A stretch of DNA of 64,000 nucleotides from Cognatitamlana onchidii (GCF_004804355.1 NZ_SRWZ01000002.1:588431-652430), one strand, 5' to 3'; shown: positions 10,001 to 18,491, counted from the stretch's first letter. The notes: generated by a model not told the origin, from the sequence alone. Numbers and translations: made by a program.

Positions 10001-12249
10001 AAACGCTCACAGTAAATGCTTCAGAAGCATCAAATGTGACCTGTGATAACGATAAAGGAACGATCGTTGCAATTGCAAACGGCGGTTGGGGAAGTTATGA
10101 ATATGAATTGACGGGAGCAGCTACTGTTGCTTATTCATCAAATGGTACTTTTTCGAACTTAGCTGCTGGTAATTATACTGTTAATGTTCGTGATGCAGGT
10201 GGCTGCGTAGCGTCTGACAATATAACGCTAATACGTCCAACAATTATAGACGGAACTATTTCAGCAAGTACGAGTACCTTATTATGTTTTGGTGATTCTA
10301 ATGCCAATATTACTGTAACTACGGTTAATGGAGGTAGAGGTAGTAACTATACCTATGTGCTCAATCAAATAACACCAACGGCTAGTTCTTCAGGACCTCA
10401 AACTTCTCCAGTTTTTAATCGATTAGCTGCAGGAACCTATAATGTTACTATAGCTGATGGGTATAATTGTGATTTCACGACTGCGGATGTTACTATTAAT
10501 GAGCCTACAGAAATAGAAGCATCACTCGTAAAATCTGTTTCGCCATCTTGCTTTACAACAACAACTTTAACATTAAGTGCAACGGGAGGCTCAGGTCCAT
10601 ATACCTTTAGTGATTCTCCAGCATTCACCTCTGTTTTAGGATCATTTGCATCATCTATAACAATTACAGTAGGAGCTGGAACTTATATGTATTACGTTAG
10701 AGATGTTAATGGATGTGTATCTACTGTTTCAAATGAAATTAAAATAGATCCGCTTCCTCCACTAAAAGTTAATATTGATGCAACAAACGCCACAATTAAC
10801 TGTACAGGTGATGAAAGTGGAGTTATTGTAGCAAAGGCTGAAGGAGGATTAGGTAGTTATACTTATGTGTTACAGAATGCCTCAGGGGCAGACATTACTC
10901 CAGCGCCAAATCAAACCACACCAGGTGTTTTCACAGATTTACCAGTTGGTGTTTATCAAGTCAGGGTATCAAGCGGATCTGATTGTGAAGAAGTTTCGGC
11001 AACTATTTCAATTACCGAACCTGCACAACCGCTAGTAGCTAATTTTACAGTTAACGACGTTACCTGTAATGGAGGTGATGATGGTATTATGGAGATAAGT
11101 GCTTCTGGAGGTACAGGTGCGATAAAATATGCTATATCTCCTCAGTTAAATCAGTTTTTTGATTCACCTGTTTTCACAGAATTAATGGCAGGGAACTATC
11201 AAGCTATTGCTCAGGATGAATTAGGATGTTTCGTAATCTTTGATTTTACAATAAAAGAACCAACACCAGTAATGTTAAGTATAGTTGGTAATTCTATTAT
11301 TCCTGAAGTATGTTCGGGTGACTTAGATGGTGCGTTTAGTATTGAAATTTCAGGAGGAACATTACCTTATAGTGTAAGCTTAGACGATATTTCAGGAGTT
11401 TATACTACCGGTGATTTAACTCAGACTATTTTCGATTTTGATAATTTAAATGGAGGTGATCATATAGTATATGTTCGCGATAATGAAGGATGTGAATCTG
11501 AATGGAATATTACTTTCCCTGAATCTGTATTATTGGCTCCACAAATTCAGGTAGAATATGGCTGTGTAGATAATCTATCCGCTAATACTGTTACCGTGAG
11601 TGTTGACCCAAGTATAACAGACACTTCAAATATTGATTATTCATTAAACAATGGCCCGTATCAAGCATCTAATGTATTTACGAATGTTGTACCTGGTTTA
11701 GGGCATAGCATAACCGTACGTCATACCAATGGATGTGAAAAAACAGCATTAAGCTTTGATGTAGACGCTATAGAGCCATTAGAAATGACCTTAGAAGATG
11801 GCGAACTTAATGAGATAGTAGCTTTAACTTCAGGAGGAACAGAACCTTATGAATATACTTTAAATGGGGAATCTTTTGGAGAGCAGAATAGGTTTATCAT
11901 ATATGCGTCGGGCGATTATACCGTAACAGTTACCGATAGTAATGGATGTGTGGCATCTGCAACAAGGTATTTTGAATATGTAGACGTATGTATACCAAAT
12001 TATTTTACGCCTAACGGTGATGGAACAGAAGATAGATGGGGCCCTGGTTGTGCCACACAATATGAGGAACTAACCTTTGATATTTTTGATAGATATGGAA
12101 GAAAAGTAGCGTCTTTAGATGTTAATCAAAAATGGGATGGAACCTATAACGGAGCCCAATTACCAACTGGTGACTATTGGTATGTTGTTAAGCTTAACGA
12201 CCCTAAAGATGATAGAGATTTTGTTGGACACTTTACGCTATATAGATAA
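4090..12249 (+). CDS. Giant SprB-repeat adhesin with DUF11-like and T9SS type B sorting domains
   Basis: A 2719-residue secreted protein. Residues 1-25 are a signal peptide ending LFSQ. Residues 26-355 form a long N-terminal region with no named domain that I recognise. Residues about 358-480 look like a DUF11 domain (NIVLTKIVEDELGN, then YTIGFQNNGNDDATD). A Cys-containing linker follows to about 790. About 22 SprB-like repeats (average near 82 residues) run to about 2630, and a gliding-type sorting domain with FTPNGDG and KWDGTYNG ends in GHFTLYR. Family knowledge: SprB-like proteins are T9SS cargo that move on or coat the surface of gliding flavobacteria. The stop codon overlaps the next ATG by one base, so the adhesin and the SprF-like protein are translationally coupled. 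The final eight repeats match those of the upstream adhesin. Substrate or surface ligand cannot be read from sequence. Confidence 0.93.
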   Translation: MKKPTCTNYLFAIALICLSMQLFSQNLVPFSPRYDRAIKGDILQIGNSNVGLHPTDPYNGTNTNDVLDAAVFVDIDGDPSTFNSSSADLEVPNDVNCYRIVYAGLYWSAVVDGDTPISDVKFKVPGGSYVDITGTEIYFQNAATDRYSNTYAYYHDVTTMLTALPDPEGTYTVANISSMVGPKPNSEGLSAGWSLFVVYEDPLLPSKYITSFDGFTKITSTINETFPVSGFKTIPTGPVRAKYAFSTIEGDRRWTGDYLLMNGTAISATNNAGVVIREDDNFFNSTSSIIDPVTNTPEIMTNRLPDGSNTLGFDSGIINVPNAGNSLIANGATSATISLGSNLDIYYFYFNAFAIEIIAPNIVLTKIVEDELGNDIGGQIVDLGDQLFYTIGFQNNGNDDATDLTIRDILPTNIVFNYPEDIESLPPGVVVQSYDPLTRELIFRVDRDVVEENDPVSNIRFKVTVVSTCSLLSDACSNNIDNQAYATYKGTINPDFVISDDPSYNSNTGCLLTPGATNFLADINDCTFEEEVILCGSSVELTAGNGYDTHSWSTSPTGTPVIGTSQSITVTEPGTYYVHNYAIAPCQDTDQVFEVVTFGANVTNPVIPFADEVVVCPNDGKELPNIYLCGGNGARVIETGITDATSMIWEKLDESSCAAVVDQDCANEDAGCTWNQVTTGPDFMADTAGQYRLTLNYQGGCFNQFYFNIYTNLLAPTVTSKDIYCATPGEITIGGVPNGYEYSIDGTNYQTSNTFSITTANSYSIYIRQIGVTPNPCIFTVPDVQIVDHDFSVSNIITQPLCYGELGSVAIAANDARPQYFFSISQGGTLVNSVGPIVENDYTFSNLNAGVYTIDVSTEDGCVYSGDIEIIEPDLLEATSALTKPLTCTDGEITVYPVGGTPPYYYFVNSSTVFQSTPTVAVTAPGTFDITVVDSNNCTAQTSITIDQIDAPDFNVVKTDILCFEAGNTGLIEFNAINANGNSLEYSIDNGATFSNASVFSGLTSGDYDVVVRYTTGPDACLSDPQRITIDAASPIEGEAIVTAPFTCTTTGEITVSGVTGGTAPYTYSIDGLNFQSGAVFSGLTDGTYTVSIRDASNCTFITVPATINSITPPTDLSFTNTPLSCPLNVSDVTLSTTDGFGALTYEIIAPASATVNTSGATNGIFTNLTPDTYTFRVTDAYNCSYTESYTIDPLPPVALNTVITKGLDCTISPDAIISGSITSGVEPFTYAVSFNGGGYGAPVATGSTFNYAASVAGTYQIQVTDANNCTTESAIETLDAPVVVTASSSTNNPTCNGYNDGSITLTGVTGQAPFTYSIDGGSTFVSSNIFGGLAAGNYNYIVRDSKSCEASGTVTLIDPLPIDASIVRNPIQCASGTLGSLDVSINSGGVAPFVYSLYDNTFTQIGASVSSAFVTHTFNSLSFGDYYITIVDSNGCEFRSSVQRIETPPNIQLDGTATTGSCATGATADISVLSGTPSFTYSIYGQPGTAFGPTAATSHTFTNLDHGVTYQFQVEDAGGCIAVIEVTTPVLSPINLNAVTATDVNCHGGNDGTVSFTVSDYDASVTSLYYEIVDRLTNDPIIPAQNGTLTGLTGSPASASILGLGAGDYTLLVREANGTLCNTSQMFQIRQPIQPLLSTVASKENANCNVGAQIVLTTAGGTGPYTYAAGAPGFSPSPSDFGLSNVLNVDYATGTNWDIVVRDANNCETRLSETIGLDPEPVITASVNNQCTVTEGSFTLDVAMTTAGVAPYTYSIDGGAFQTRTAPFTVGNLSSGTHTVQVQDANGCGNLVTIDIQAPLNIAPELTSAPTCNITDGQITVVGTGGSGSYTYAINPSPVSATLSGNVYSGLPSGTYVITLTDAITLCSKEASIFLSEPANPIVSTTSTPVTCLTDNNGEIGISVSGYSGGYTYEIFNSLGSSVRTGTGNTSLNPQPVTGLLADTYSVVVTESLSPFCSGTSNIIVSSPNETLTVNASEASNVTCDNDKGTIVAIANGGWGSYEYELTGAATVAYSSNGTFSNLAAGNYTVNVRDAGGCVASDNITLIRPTIIDGTISASTSTLLCFGDSNANITVTTVNGGRGSNYTYVLNQITPTASSSGPQTSPVFNRLAAGTYNVTIADGYNCDFTTADVTINEPTEIEASLVKSVSPSCFTTTTLTLSATGGSGPYTFSDSPAFTSVLGSFASSITITVGAGTYMYYVRDVNGCVSTVSNEIKIDPLPPLKVNIDATNATINCTGDESGVIVAKAEGGLGSYTYVLQNASGADITPAPNQTTPGVFTDLPVGVYQVRVSSGSDCEEVSATISITEPAQPLVANFTVNDVTCNGGDDGIMEISASGGTGAIKYAISPQLNQFFDSPVFTELMAGNYQAIAQDELGCFVIFDFTIKEPTPVMLSIVGNSIIPEVCSGDLDGAFSIEISGGTLPYSVSLDDISGVYTTGDLTQTIFDFDNLNGGDHIVYVRDNEGCESEWNITFPESVLLAPQIQVEYGCVDNLSANTVTVSVDPSITDTSNIDYSLNNGPYQASNVFTNVVPGLGHSITVRHTNGCEKTALSFDVDAIEPLEMTLEDGELNEIVALTSGGTEPYEYTLNGESFGEQNRFIIYASGDYTVTVTDSNGCVASATRYFEYVDVCIPNYFTPNGDGTEDRWGPGCATQYEELTFDIFDRYGRKVASLDVNQKWDGTYNGAQLPTGDYWYVVKLNDPKDDRDFVGHFTLYR

Positions 12250-13256
12250 TGATTAGTAGCCTTTCTATAATGATGAGAAAATCAATACTAATACCGTTCT
12301 TATTACTTTTTATTGTAACCAAAAGTTACAGTCAAGAGTTAAATCTACCTGTTTTTACGCAGTATTTGGCCGATAATAATTTTGTAGTGTCGCCTACGTT
12401 TGCGGGTATTGGTGACAATGTTAAGATTAGGGCTAATGGTTTAACTCAATGGGTTGGTATTAAAGGTGCTCCAGATAATCAATCCATTTATGGAGATGCC
12501 AGAATTGCTAACCGTACTGGTGTTGGTGCATCATTTTATAATGATAGAAATGGAAATACCATTCAAACAGGGATGAAGTTCTCTTTCTCTCATCACCTTA
12601 TTCTAGATTATTACACAGAACAGTATCTATCTTTTGGTATATCTTTAAACATAAATAATTTTAGGATAGATATTAATAATTTTGATAACGGTTATGATAA
12701 TCCTAGTATAGATGCCTTCGTAACTGATGACAGAAGAACTTCGAATGTTAATTTTGACATTGGAGCTTTGTATAGAAATAAAGGGTACTTTTTAAGTTTT
12801 AATATTAACAACCTTCTCAAAAAGAATTTTGATGATGTGGTTAGGGTACAGGAGCCAAGTTTGTTATTAAACTATCAAATCTTTACGGGGTATACTTTTA
12901 ACGGACCTAAAAAAAGTGGTTTAGAATTTGAACCATCTATTTTCTATCAAATGTTTAGCAGTGACAAACGATCTAGTACCGATTTAAATTTTAAAGTAAG
13001 AAAGTTTAATAGAAATGAAGATTATTTGTGGGCGGGTATATCTTATAGGTTTTTAAACGACCAGTTTTTAAAACCATTAAATATAGGGCCAATGGTAGGG
13101 TTTCAAAAGTCCATATTTTATTTCGGATATGCCTACCAGATTACAACCAATGAGTTGTCCGCTTATAACTCTGGAACACATGTCGTAACTATTGGATTAA
13201 ACTTTTTACAAGGGTTAAGTGATTGTCCGTGTACCCAAGGAGCTGTGCATAAATAA
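12249..13256 (+). CDS. PorP/SprF-family type IX secretion membrane protein
   Basis: A protein of up to 335 residues. The ATG at 12249 overlaps the adhesin stop (taATG). A second ATG at 12273 (MRKSILIPFL) would give a more typical signal peptide ending KSYSQ, so the true start may be the later one. The mature part begins ELNLPVFTQYLADNNFVVSP like the paralogue at 2662-3645 and has the same barrel-like pattern throughout. Family knowledge: an outer-membrane partner that helps T9SS export or anchoring of one adhesin. The overlap with the adhesin gene supports a one-to-one pairing. Transcription probably ends at the hairpin at 13278-13324. Confidence 0.9.
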   Translation: MISSLSIMMRKSILIPFLLLFIVTKSYSQELNLPVFTQYLADNNFVVSPTFAGIGDNVKIRANGLTQWVGIKGAPDNQSIYGDARIANRTGVGASFYNDRNGNTIQTGMKFSFSHHLILDYYTEQYLSFGISLNINNFRIDINNFDNGYDNPSIDAFVTDDRRTSNVNFDIGALYRNKGYFLSFNINNLLKKNFDDVVRVQEPSLLLNYQIFTGYTFNGPKKSGLEFEPSIFYQMFSSDKRSSTDLNFKVRKFNRNEDYLWAGISYRFLNDQFLKPLNIGPMVGFQKSIFYFGYAYQITTNELSAYNSGTHVVTIGLNFLQGLSDCPCTQGAVHK

Positions 13257-13820
13257 AGAATTTTATGTTTTGAGATAAATTCAAATAATCAATCGATATT
13301 ATTTGGTTGAATTATTTTTTTTGAATGAAAAAGCCAGGGAAATAATCGTACCCTTTATGCAGACAGATAATTTTTACCGATTGAGGGCCCGTATTCTGCT
13401 TGTTTACAAGCGGATCAATGCATACATAATCTCAACCCAAAACGTACGGTGTCAATACGGTTTAGAGTCTGGAAGGATTTAAATTATATGTGACAATTTA
13501 GAGTTTCAGTTCTATAAAGACACTTCATAGCCCTGAATTTATAACTATTGTAGGTTCTAAGTCAAAAAACCAGTTTTTTTAAGTATAATTATCATGTAAT
13601 GAGTGTCTTATGTTTGAATTGGTTTTTGGTTACAGTTGTTATCGGTTTTAACATTTAATTAGTAAGTGATACAAGGTTTTATGGACTATTTAACACATTA
13701 ATCACTATCTTTCTTTTTACATTTGTTTTAATGTATTATTACGTTCAACGGTCAATAAAAAAGAAATATTTTATTGAAGGCTATTGGTATGTAATAGTTG
13801 TTTTTAACTAAATCCAGCAT
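13257..13820. other. Intergenic region with terminator, otherwise featureless
   Basis: This 564-bp gap is the largest in the window. It holds a terminator at 13278-13324, a short inverted repeat at 13398-13411 (GCTTGT-tt-ACAAGC) and no frame longer than a few tens of codons with recognisable content. A promoter for the dsbD-type gene should lie here, but I could not find a good TAnnTTTG match. I do not recognise a riboswitch, RNA gene or gene remnant in it. Confidence 0.55.
13278..13324 (+). terminator. Rho-independent terminator after the adhesin/SprF module
   Basis: Left arm 13278-13289 (aattcaaataat) pairs with 13298-13313 (attatttggttgaatt) with a small bulge and an 8-nt loop, followed by a T-rich run. 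It lies 22 bp after the SprF-like stop codon. The stem is AT-rich, so efficiency is uncertain. Confidence 0.5.
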
Positions 13821-15809
13821 ATGAAAAGAGTTTTATTATTTGCATTATTAGTTATTAGTACAAATGTATTTTCCCAGATTTTGGAACCAGTAAAATGGTC
13901 AACGTCGGTAGAGAAAGTATCCGAAACAGAATATAAGCTTATTAGTAAAGCCTCAATCGAAGCAGGCTGGCACCTATATGCTCAGGAAGTACCTGAAGAT
14001 GGTCCGCTACCAACTACTTTTACCTATGATAATTCATTAGGAACTTTCAATCTAAAAGGCAAAACACTTGAAGAAAATGGACATGTGGTAGACGATCCTG
14101 TTTTTGAAATGCGCATCAAGTTTTTCGAAAATACAGCCGTGTTTGAACAATTTATAGTAATAATTGAGGATATAAAAGCTATAAAAGGAGCAGTTGATTT
14201 TATGGTTTGTGATGATACGCGTTGTCTTCCCCCTACAGAAGTTGAATTGGAATTTAATCTGTCAGGTAGCAACGGTGCGGAGGCTGGAGCGAATTTAAAT
14301 AAAGAAAAAGATAGGTTGTTGGATAACGAATCGGTTAATAAGGCTCTTTACGGCATGCTTCCTAGAGATATTCATTTAATAGAAAGTACTTCGATAAAAA
14401 AGAAATCACTTTGGACCATTTTTGGATTAGGATTTTTAGGAGGTCTGTTGGCACTATTAACACCTTGTGTCTTTCCAATGATTCCTTTAACGGTTAGTTT
14501 TTTTACTAAAAAAGGAGATCATAGTAAGAGTTCAGGAATTTCGAAAGCAATCTTATATGGTTTTTTTATATTGATGGTGTATTTAATTTTAAGTATTCCG
14601 TTTCACTTATTAGATTCTGTAAACCCAGATATTCTGAATGAAATCTCAACCAATGTGTTTTTAAACATTGTGTTCTTTGTCATTTTTGTGTTTTTTGCTT
14701 TTTCTTTCTTCGGATACTATGAGTTAACACTACCAGCTACTTGGACAACGAAAACAACTAAAGGAGAACGTTCAGGAGGTTTAATCGGTATTTTCTTTAT
14801 GGCCCTTACGCTTGCCATCGTTTCTTTTTCTTGTACAGGACCTATATTGGGGTCGCTTCTTGCAGGATCTTTAACGGCTGATGGTGGGGCTTGGCAACTT
14901 ACAGCTGGTATGGCTGGTTTTGGTGTATCTTTAGGGATGCCTTTTGCTTTATTTGCTATGTTTCCAAATATGATGAATGCCTTACCAAAGTCTGGAGGGT
15001 GGCTAAATACTACCAAAGTTATTCTAGGCTTTCTTGAATTGGCTTTAGCTTTTAAGTTTTTGTCCAATGCAGACTTGGTGAAACGTTGGGGTTTATTAAA
15101 AATAGAGCCTTTTCTTATTATTTGGATTCTAATATTTGCTGGTTTAGCGCTTTATGTTTTTGGAAAAATAAAATTTCCGCATGATTCACCTCTCAAGAAA
15201 TTGTCATTTTTTAGAATTTCAGGTGGGGTTTTAGTCATTGCATTTGTGATATATTTGGTGTCTGGTTTTCGAGTTGATGAGAAAACCAATACCTATAAAT
15301 CATTAACACTGCTTAGCGGATTAGCACCTCCTGTCGGGTATAGTTGGTTTTTTCCGAGTTCTTCTACAAATAACCTTAAAACATTCAAAAATTTAAAAAC
15401 GGGTATTGCCTATGCTAAAAAGGTAAATAAGCCAATAATGATTGATTTTACAGGGTATGCCTGTGTTAATTGCAGAAAGATGGAAGAGCACATTTGGCCA
15501 CTTGATAAAATAGACAGCTATTTGCGAAATGATTATGTGTTAATTTCTTTATATGTAGATGATAAAAGGGAACTTCCTGACGATGAACAGTTAGAGGTTA
15601 ATCGAGTTAATGGAGGGACGAGACTTCTTAAAAATTATGGGCATAAATGGGCAAATTTTCAAACACAGTTTTTTAAATCGAATTCCCAACCGTTTTATGT
15701 ATTGTTTAATGCGAAAAACAATGAGGTATTAACCGAGCCTGTTGGTTATACGCCAGATGAAGATGAGTATGCCACGTTTTTACAAAAGGGTTTAGACGCC
15801 TATAAATAA
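13821..15809 (+). CDS. dsbD: DsbD-family protein-disulfide reductase
   Basis: A 662-residue inner-membrane protein that moves reducing equivalents from cytoplasmic thioredoxin to periplasmic thiol proteins. Residues 1-19 are a signal peptide ending NVFSQ. Residues 20-150 are the periplasmic DsbD alpha-type domain with the cysteine pair CDDTRC (C130, C135). A multi-span membrane part starts near 198 and keeps both redox cysteines, C216 in TPCVFPM and C338 in SCTGPILG. The C-terminal thioredoxin-fold domain has the active site C548-V-N-C551 within GYACVNCRKME. All three cysteine pairs of the family are therefore present. The aminotransferase gene begins 21 bp downstream, suggesting one operon. 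Periplasmic clients may include T9SS-related or cytochrome c maturation proteins, which is inference. Confidence 0.9.
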   Translation: MKRVLLFALLVISTNVFSQILEPVKWSTSVEKVSETEYKLISKASIEAGWHLYAQEVPEDGPLPTTFTYDNSLGTFNLKGKTLEENGHVVDDPVFEMRIKFFENTAVFEQFIVIIEDIKAIKGAVDFMVCDDTRCLPPTEVELEFNLSGSNGAEAGANLNKEKDRLLDNESVNKALYGMLPRDIHLIESTSIKKKSLWTIFGLGFLGGLLALLTPCVFPMIPLTVSFFTKKGDHSKSSGISKAILYGFFILMVYLILSIPFHLLDSVNPDILNEISTNVFLNIVFFVIFVFFAFSFFGYYELTLPATWTTKTTKGERSGGLIGIFFMALTLAIVSFSCTGPILGSLLAGSLTADGGAWQLTAGMAGFGVSLGMPFALFAMFPNMMNALPKSGGWLNTTKVILGFLELALAFKFLSNADLVKRWGLLKIEPFLIIWILIFAGLALYVFGKIKFPHDSPLKKLSFFRISGGVLVIAFVIYLVSGFRVDEKTNTYKSLTLLSGLAPPVGYSWFFPSSSTNNLKTFKNLKTGIAYAKKVNKPIMIDFTGYACVNCRKMEEHIWPLDKIDSYLRNDYVLISLYVDDKRELPDDEQLEVNRVNGGTRLLKNYGHKWANFQTQFFKSNSQPFYVLFNAKNNEVLTEPVGYTPDEDEYATFLQKGLDAYK

Positions 15810-15830
15810 TTGTACAAAAACAATAGTGTT

Positions 15831-17324
15831 ATGGAACAAAAAACAAATACTCTAGCTAAGAATCTTGAAGATTATTTTGAAGGGTTTAGAAAGAACATTA
15901 TTGGAATAGATGAATATTTTGAGTCTCCCTATGGAATAAAGAAAGTAATATATGCCGATTGGACTGCAAGTGGTAGATTATATAAACCTATTGAAGATAA
16001 GTTAAGTAATGAAATTGGTCGCTTTGTGGCTAATACGCATACTGAAACAGCCGTTACAGGAAGTGTTATGACACATGCGTATCATGATGCAAGAACGATA
16101 ATTAAAAAGCATGTTAATGCTTCAGACGAAGATGTTTTAATTACCGTTGGGACTGGAATGACGGGAGCTATTAATAAGTTTCAGCGCATCTTAGGTATTA
16201 AATTAAATGAAAATTTAAAGGATTATACTCAAATCCCTAAGGAGAAGCGTCCAATTATTTTTGTTTCTCATATGGAACATCATAGTAATCAAACGTCTTG
16301 GATAGAAACTATTGCTCGTGTGGAGATTATTCCATCTAATAGAGAGGGGCTGCCATGCACTAAAAAGTTGCAAGAACTTATTGAAAAGTATAAGGATTAC
16401 CCGATAAAAATTGCGGCTATAACAGGTTGTTCAAATGTAACAGGTATTAGAACAAACTATTACGAAGTTGCAAAAGTTATGCATCAAAATAATGGTTTAT
16501 GTTTTGTTGATTTTGCCTGTTCTGCTCCTTATGTGAATATTAATATGCACCCAGATGGTAAAGAGGCATATTTAGACGCCATTACCTTTTCTCCTCATAA
16601 GTTTTTGGGTGGGCCTAGCTCGTCGGGAGTTCTAATTTTCAATAAAAAACTTTATAATAATTTAGTTCCCGATAACCCTGGAGGAGGAACTGTAAGTTAT
16701 ACAAACCCGTGGGGAGATCATGATTATATAGACGATATTGAGACCCGAGAAGATGGAGGAACACCAGGTTTTATGCAAGCCATTCGTATAGCTTTGTCTA
16801 TCAAACTTAAAGAGCAAATGGGGGTTCAGAATATTTTGGATAGAGAGCATGAACTCAATATAATTGTGTTTGATGAACTATCAAAAATTGAAAATTTAAA
16901 GATATTAGCTCCTAAACATAGGGAAAGATTAGGTGTATTTTCATTTTATATTGAAGATGTTCATTATAACTTAATTGTTAAACTTTTAAATGATAAGTAT
17001 GGCATTCAAACAAGAGGGGGGTGCTCCTGTGCAGGAACTTATGGCCATTATTTATTGAATGTGGACCAACCAACATCAAAGTCTATTGAACAAAAAATAC
17101 TTAATGGCTGTTTAATCGAACGCCCAGGTTGGGTACGCATGTCTATTCATCCCACTATGACTGATAAAGAGATTCATTTTATCTGTGAGTCTATAAAAGA
17201 AGTTGCAAGGAATTATAAGGACTGGGGAAAGGATTATGAATATAATGCATCTAAAAATGAGTTTATTCATAAGGGAAACTATAACATCGAAAAGGACATA
17301 ATCAAAAATTGGTTTAAAATATAA
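15831..17324 (+). CDS. Class V aminotransferase-fold PLP enzyme (cysteine desulfurase-like)
   Basis: The ATG at 15831 (MEQKTNTLAK) is chosen over the in-frame TTG at 15810, which abuts the previous stop codon. The 497-residue product has the class V aminotransferase fold: an early DWTASGR segment, the PLP lysine in SPHKFLGGPS (K257), and a glycine-rich GGGTV segment. A late segment GGCSCAGTYGH carries Cys398 and Cys400 where cysteine desulfurases and selenocysteine lyases have their active-site cysteine region. It differs from IscS/SufS in length and spacing, so the substrate is not assigned. It follows a disulfide reductase gene by 21 bp, which could link it to sulfur metabolism. Confident about the fold, not the reaction. 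Confidence 0.75.
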   Translation: MEQKTNTLAKNLEDYFEGFRKNIIGIDEYFESPYGIKKVIYADWTASGRLYKPIEDKLSNEIGRFVANTHTETAVTGSVMTHAYHDARTIIKKHVNASDEDVLITVGTGMTGAINKFQRILGIKLNENLKDYTQIPKEKRPIIFVSHMEHHSNQTSWIETIARVEIIPSNREGLPCTKKLQELIEKYKDYPIKIAAITGCSNVTGIRTNYYEVAKVMHQNNGLCFVDFACSAPYVNINMHPDGKEAYLDAITFSPHKFLGGPSSSGVLIFNKKLYNNLVPDNPGGGTVSYTNPWGDHDYIDDIETREDGGTPGFMQAIRIALSIKLKEQMGVQNILDREHELNIIVFDELSKIENLKILAPKHRERLGVFSFYIEDVHYNLIVKLLNDKYGIQTRGGCSCAGTYGHYLLNVDQPTSKSIEQKILNGCLIERPGWVRMSIHPTMTDKEIHFICESIKEVARNYKDWGKDYEYNASKNEFIHKGNYNIEKDIIKNWFKI

Positions 17325-17403
17325 AATAGCTCATAGGTTAATTTTAAACTAAAAGGCTAGTGTTTATAACCTGATCTTGTCTGTTATTACCTATTTTAAG
17401 CTA

Positions 17404-18438
17404 TTATTTTTCTATAATTTCAACCTCAAACAATTTGTTCCAGCGTTTTCCTGTTACAAAAATTGTTTTTGTTTTTGGGTTGTACGCAATACCATTTAAA
17501 ACATCTAAACCTGCATGTTGTTTTATCAATTTTTTTAGGGGTGAAAAATCTACTACACCCACAACAGCTCCGTTTTCGGGGTTTATAATAGCAACGCCAT
17601 CTTTTTGATATCTATTGGCATATATTTTACCATCTATCCATTCCATTTCGTTAATACCAACAATTTTGCCTTTGTTTGTATATACTTGAATGTAATCTTC
17701 TTCGGCTAAAGTATCTTTATTTAGTAGCCAGATTTTTTCGGTTCCATCACTTTTATAAATAATGTCGTTATGGTTACATAATCCCCATCCTTCCTTACTG
17801 TTCCCATACTTAAAACTGTCCAATTTGTTAAAACTATGTACATCATATATAAATCCTGTACCTTTCTGCCAAGTAAGTTGATATACTTTATCGTTTAAAA
17901 TGGTGAGTCCTTCTCCAAAGTATTCGTCAGCTAGGTTCATATTCTTAATAACCTCACCTGTTTTATAATTTACCTTTCTAAGTTTAGATTCTTTATACTG
18001 CCCAGTACTCTCATAAAGCGTATCATTATAAAACTCTAGGCCTTGTGTATAGGATGTTATATCATGAGGGTATTCATCTATAATATTATAGGTATAAACT
18101 TTAGGGAGTTCATTATGTAATATGGTAATAGTAGACGTTACTTTTTGCTGTTCTCCTTCAAAATAAACTACAGCTTCAAGCGTTTGTTTGCCCAATTTAA
18201 AATCACTTAATAATGTCTGGGACCCTATTTTCATGCCATTCAGCAAATAAGTGATAGAATCTATGGTGTACTTTTTTTTGTTTTCTATAGATAATTCTAG
18301 GGTTTTATTATTTGGTAAATTCCCCTTTTTAGCATTTGTAACTATAGTAAAATCACTTTTTTTTTGCCCAGTATTTGAGCCACAAGAAGTTAGTAAAACT
18401 CCTAAAAATATGATAGTGAGATATTTGATAGATTTCAT
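17404..18438 (-). CDS. Glutaminyl-peptide cyclotransferase (plant/bacterial type) lipoprotein
   Basis: A 344-residue protein with a lipoprotein signal peptide (lipobox LLTSC). From about residue 110 it has the glutamine cyclotransferase propeller signature: YTQGLEFYNDTLYESTGQY, then GEGLTILNDKVYQLTW, then NEMEWIDGKIYANRYQKD, and a closing GIAYNPKTKTIFVTGKRW. Family knowledge: these beta-propeller enzymes convert N-terminal glutamine of exported proteins to pyroglutamate. In Bacteroidota many proteins have Gln right after the signal peptidase site (several in this window end their signal peptides in SQ or AQ), so an envelope-located cyclase fits well. Residues about 25-105 form an extra N-terminal region of unclear fold. 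Monocistronic; divergent from the SRP RNA. Confidence 0.87.
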   Translation of the reverse strand: MKSIKYLTIIFLGVLLTSCGSNTGQKKSDFTIVTNAKKGNLPNNKTLELSIENKKKYTIDSITYLLNGMKIGSQTLLSDFKLGKQTLEAVVYFEGEQQKVTSTITILHNELPKVYTYNIIDEYPHDITSYTQGLEFYNDTLYESTGQYKESKLRKVNYKTGEVIKNMNLADEYFGEGLTILNDKVYQLTWQKGTGFIYDVHSFNKLDSFKYGNSKEGWGLCNHNDIIYKSDGTEKIWLLNKDTLAEEDYIQVYTNKGKIVGINEMEWIDGKIYANRYQKDGVAIINPENGAVVGVVDFSPLKKLIKQHAGLDVLNGIAYNPKTKTIFVTGKRWNKLFEVEIIEK

Positions 18439-18491
18439 TATTATAATTTAGTTCGAAGCAAGATATTTATTTAAAATCAGTTTAAAAAATC

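Noticed and set aside
13325..13820. A possible riboswitch or RNA gene before the dsbD-type gene
   Set aside because: Only a short palindrome at 13398-13411 is visible; I could not find a known riboswitch core, pairing scheme or T-run.
17325..17403. Long-range pairing between AATAGCT/AGCTATT and ATAGGT/ACCTAT between convergent genes
   Set aside because: The loop would be over 50 nt and there is no clear T-run, so I do not call it a terminator.
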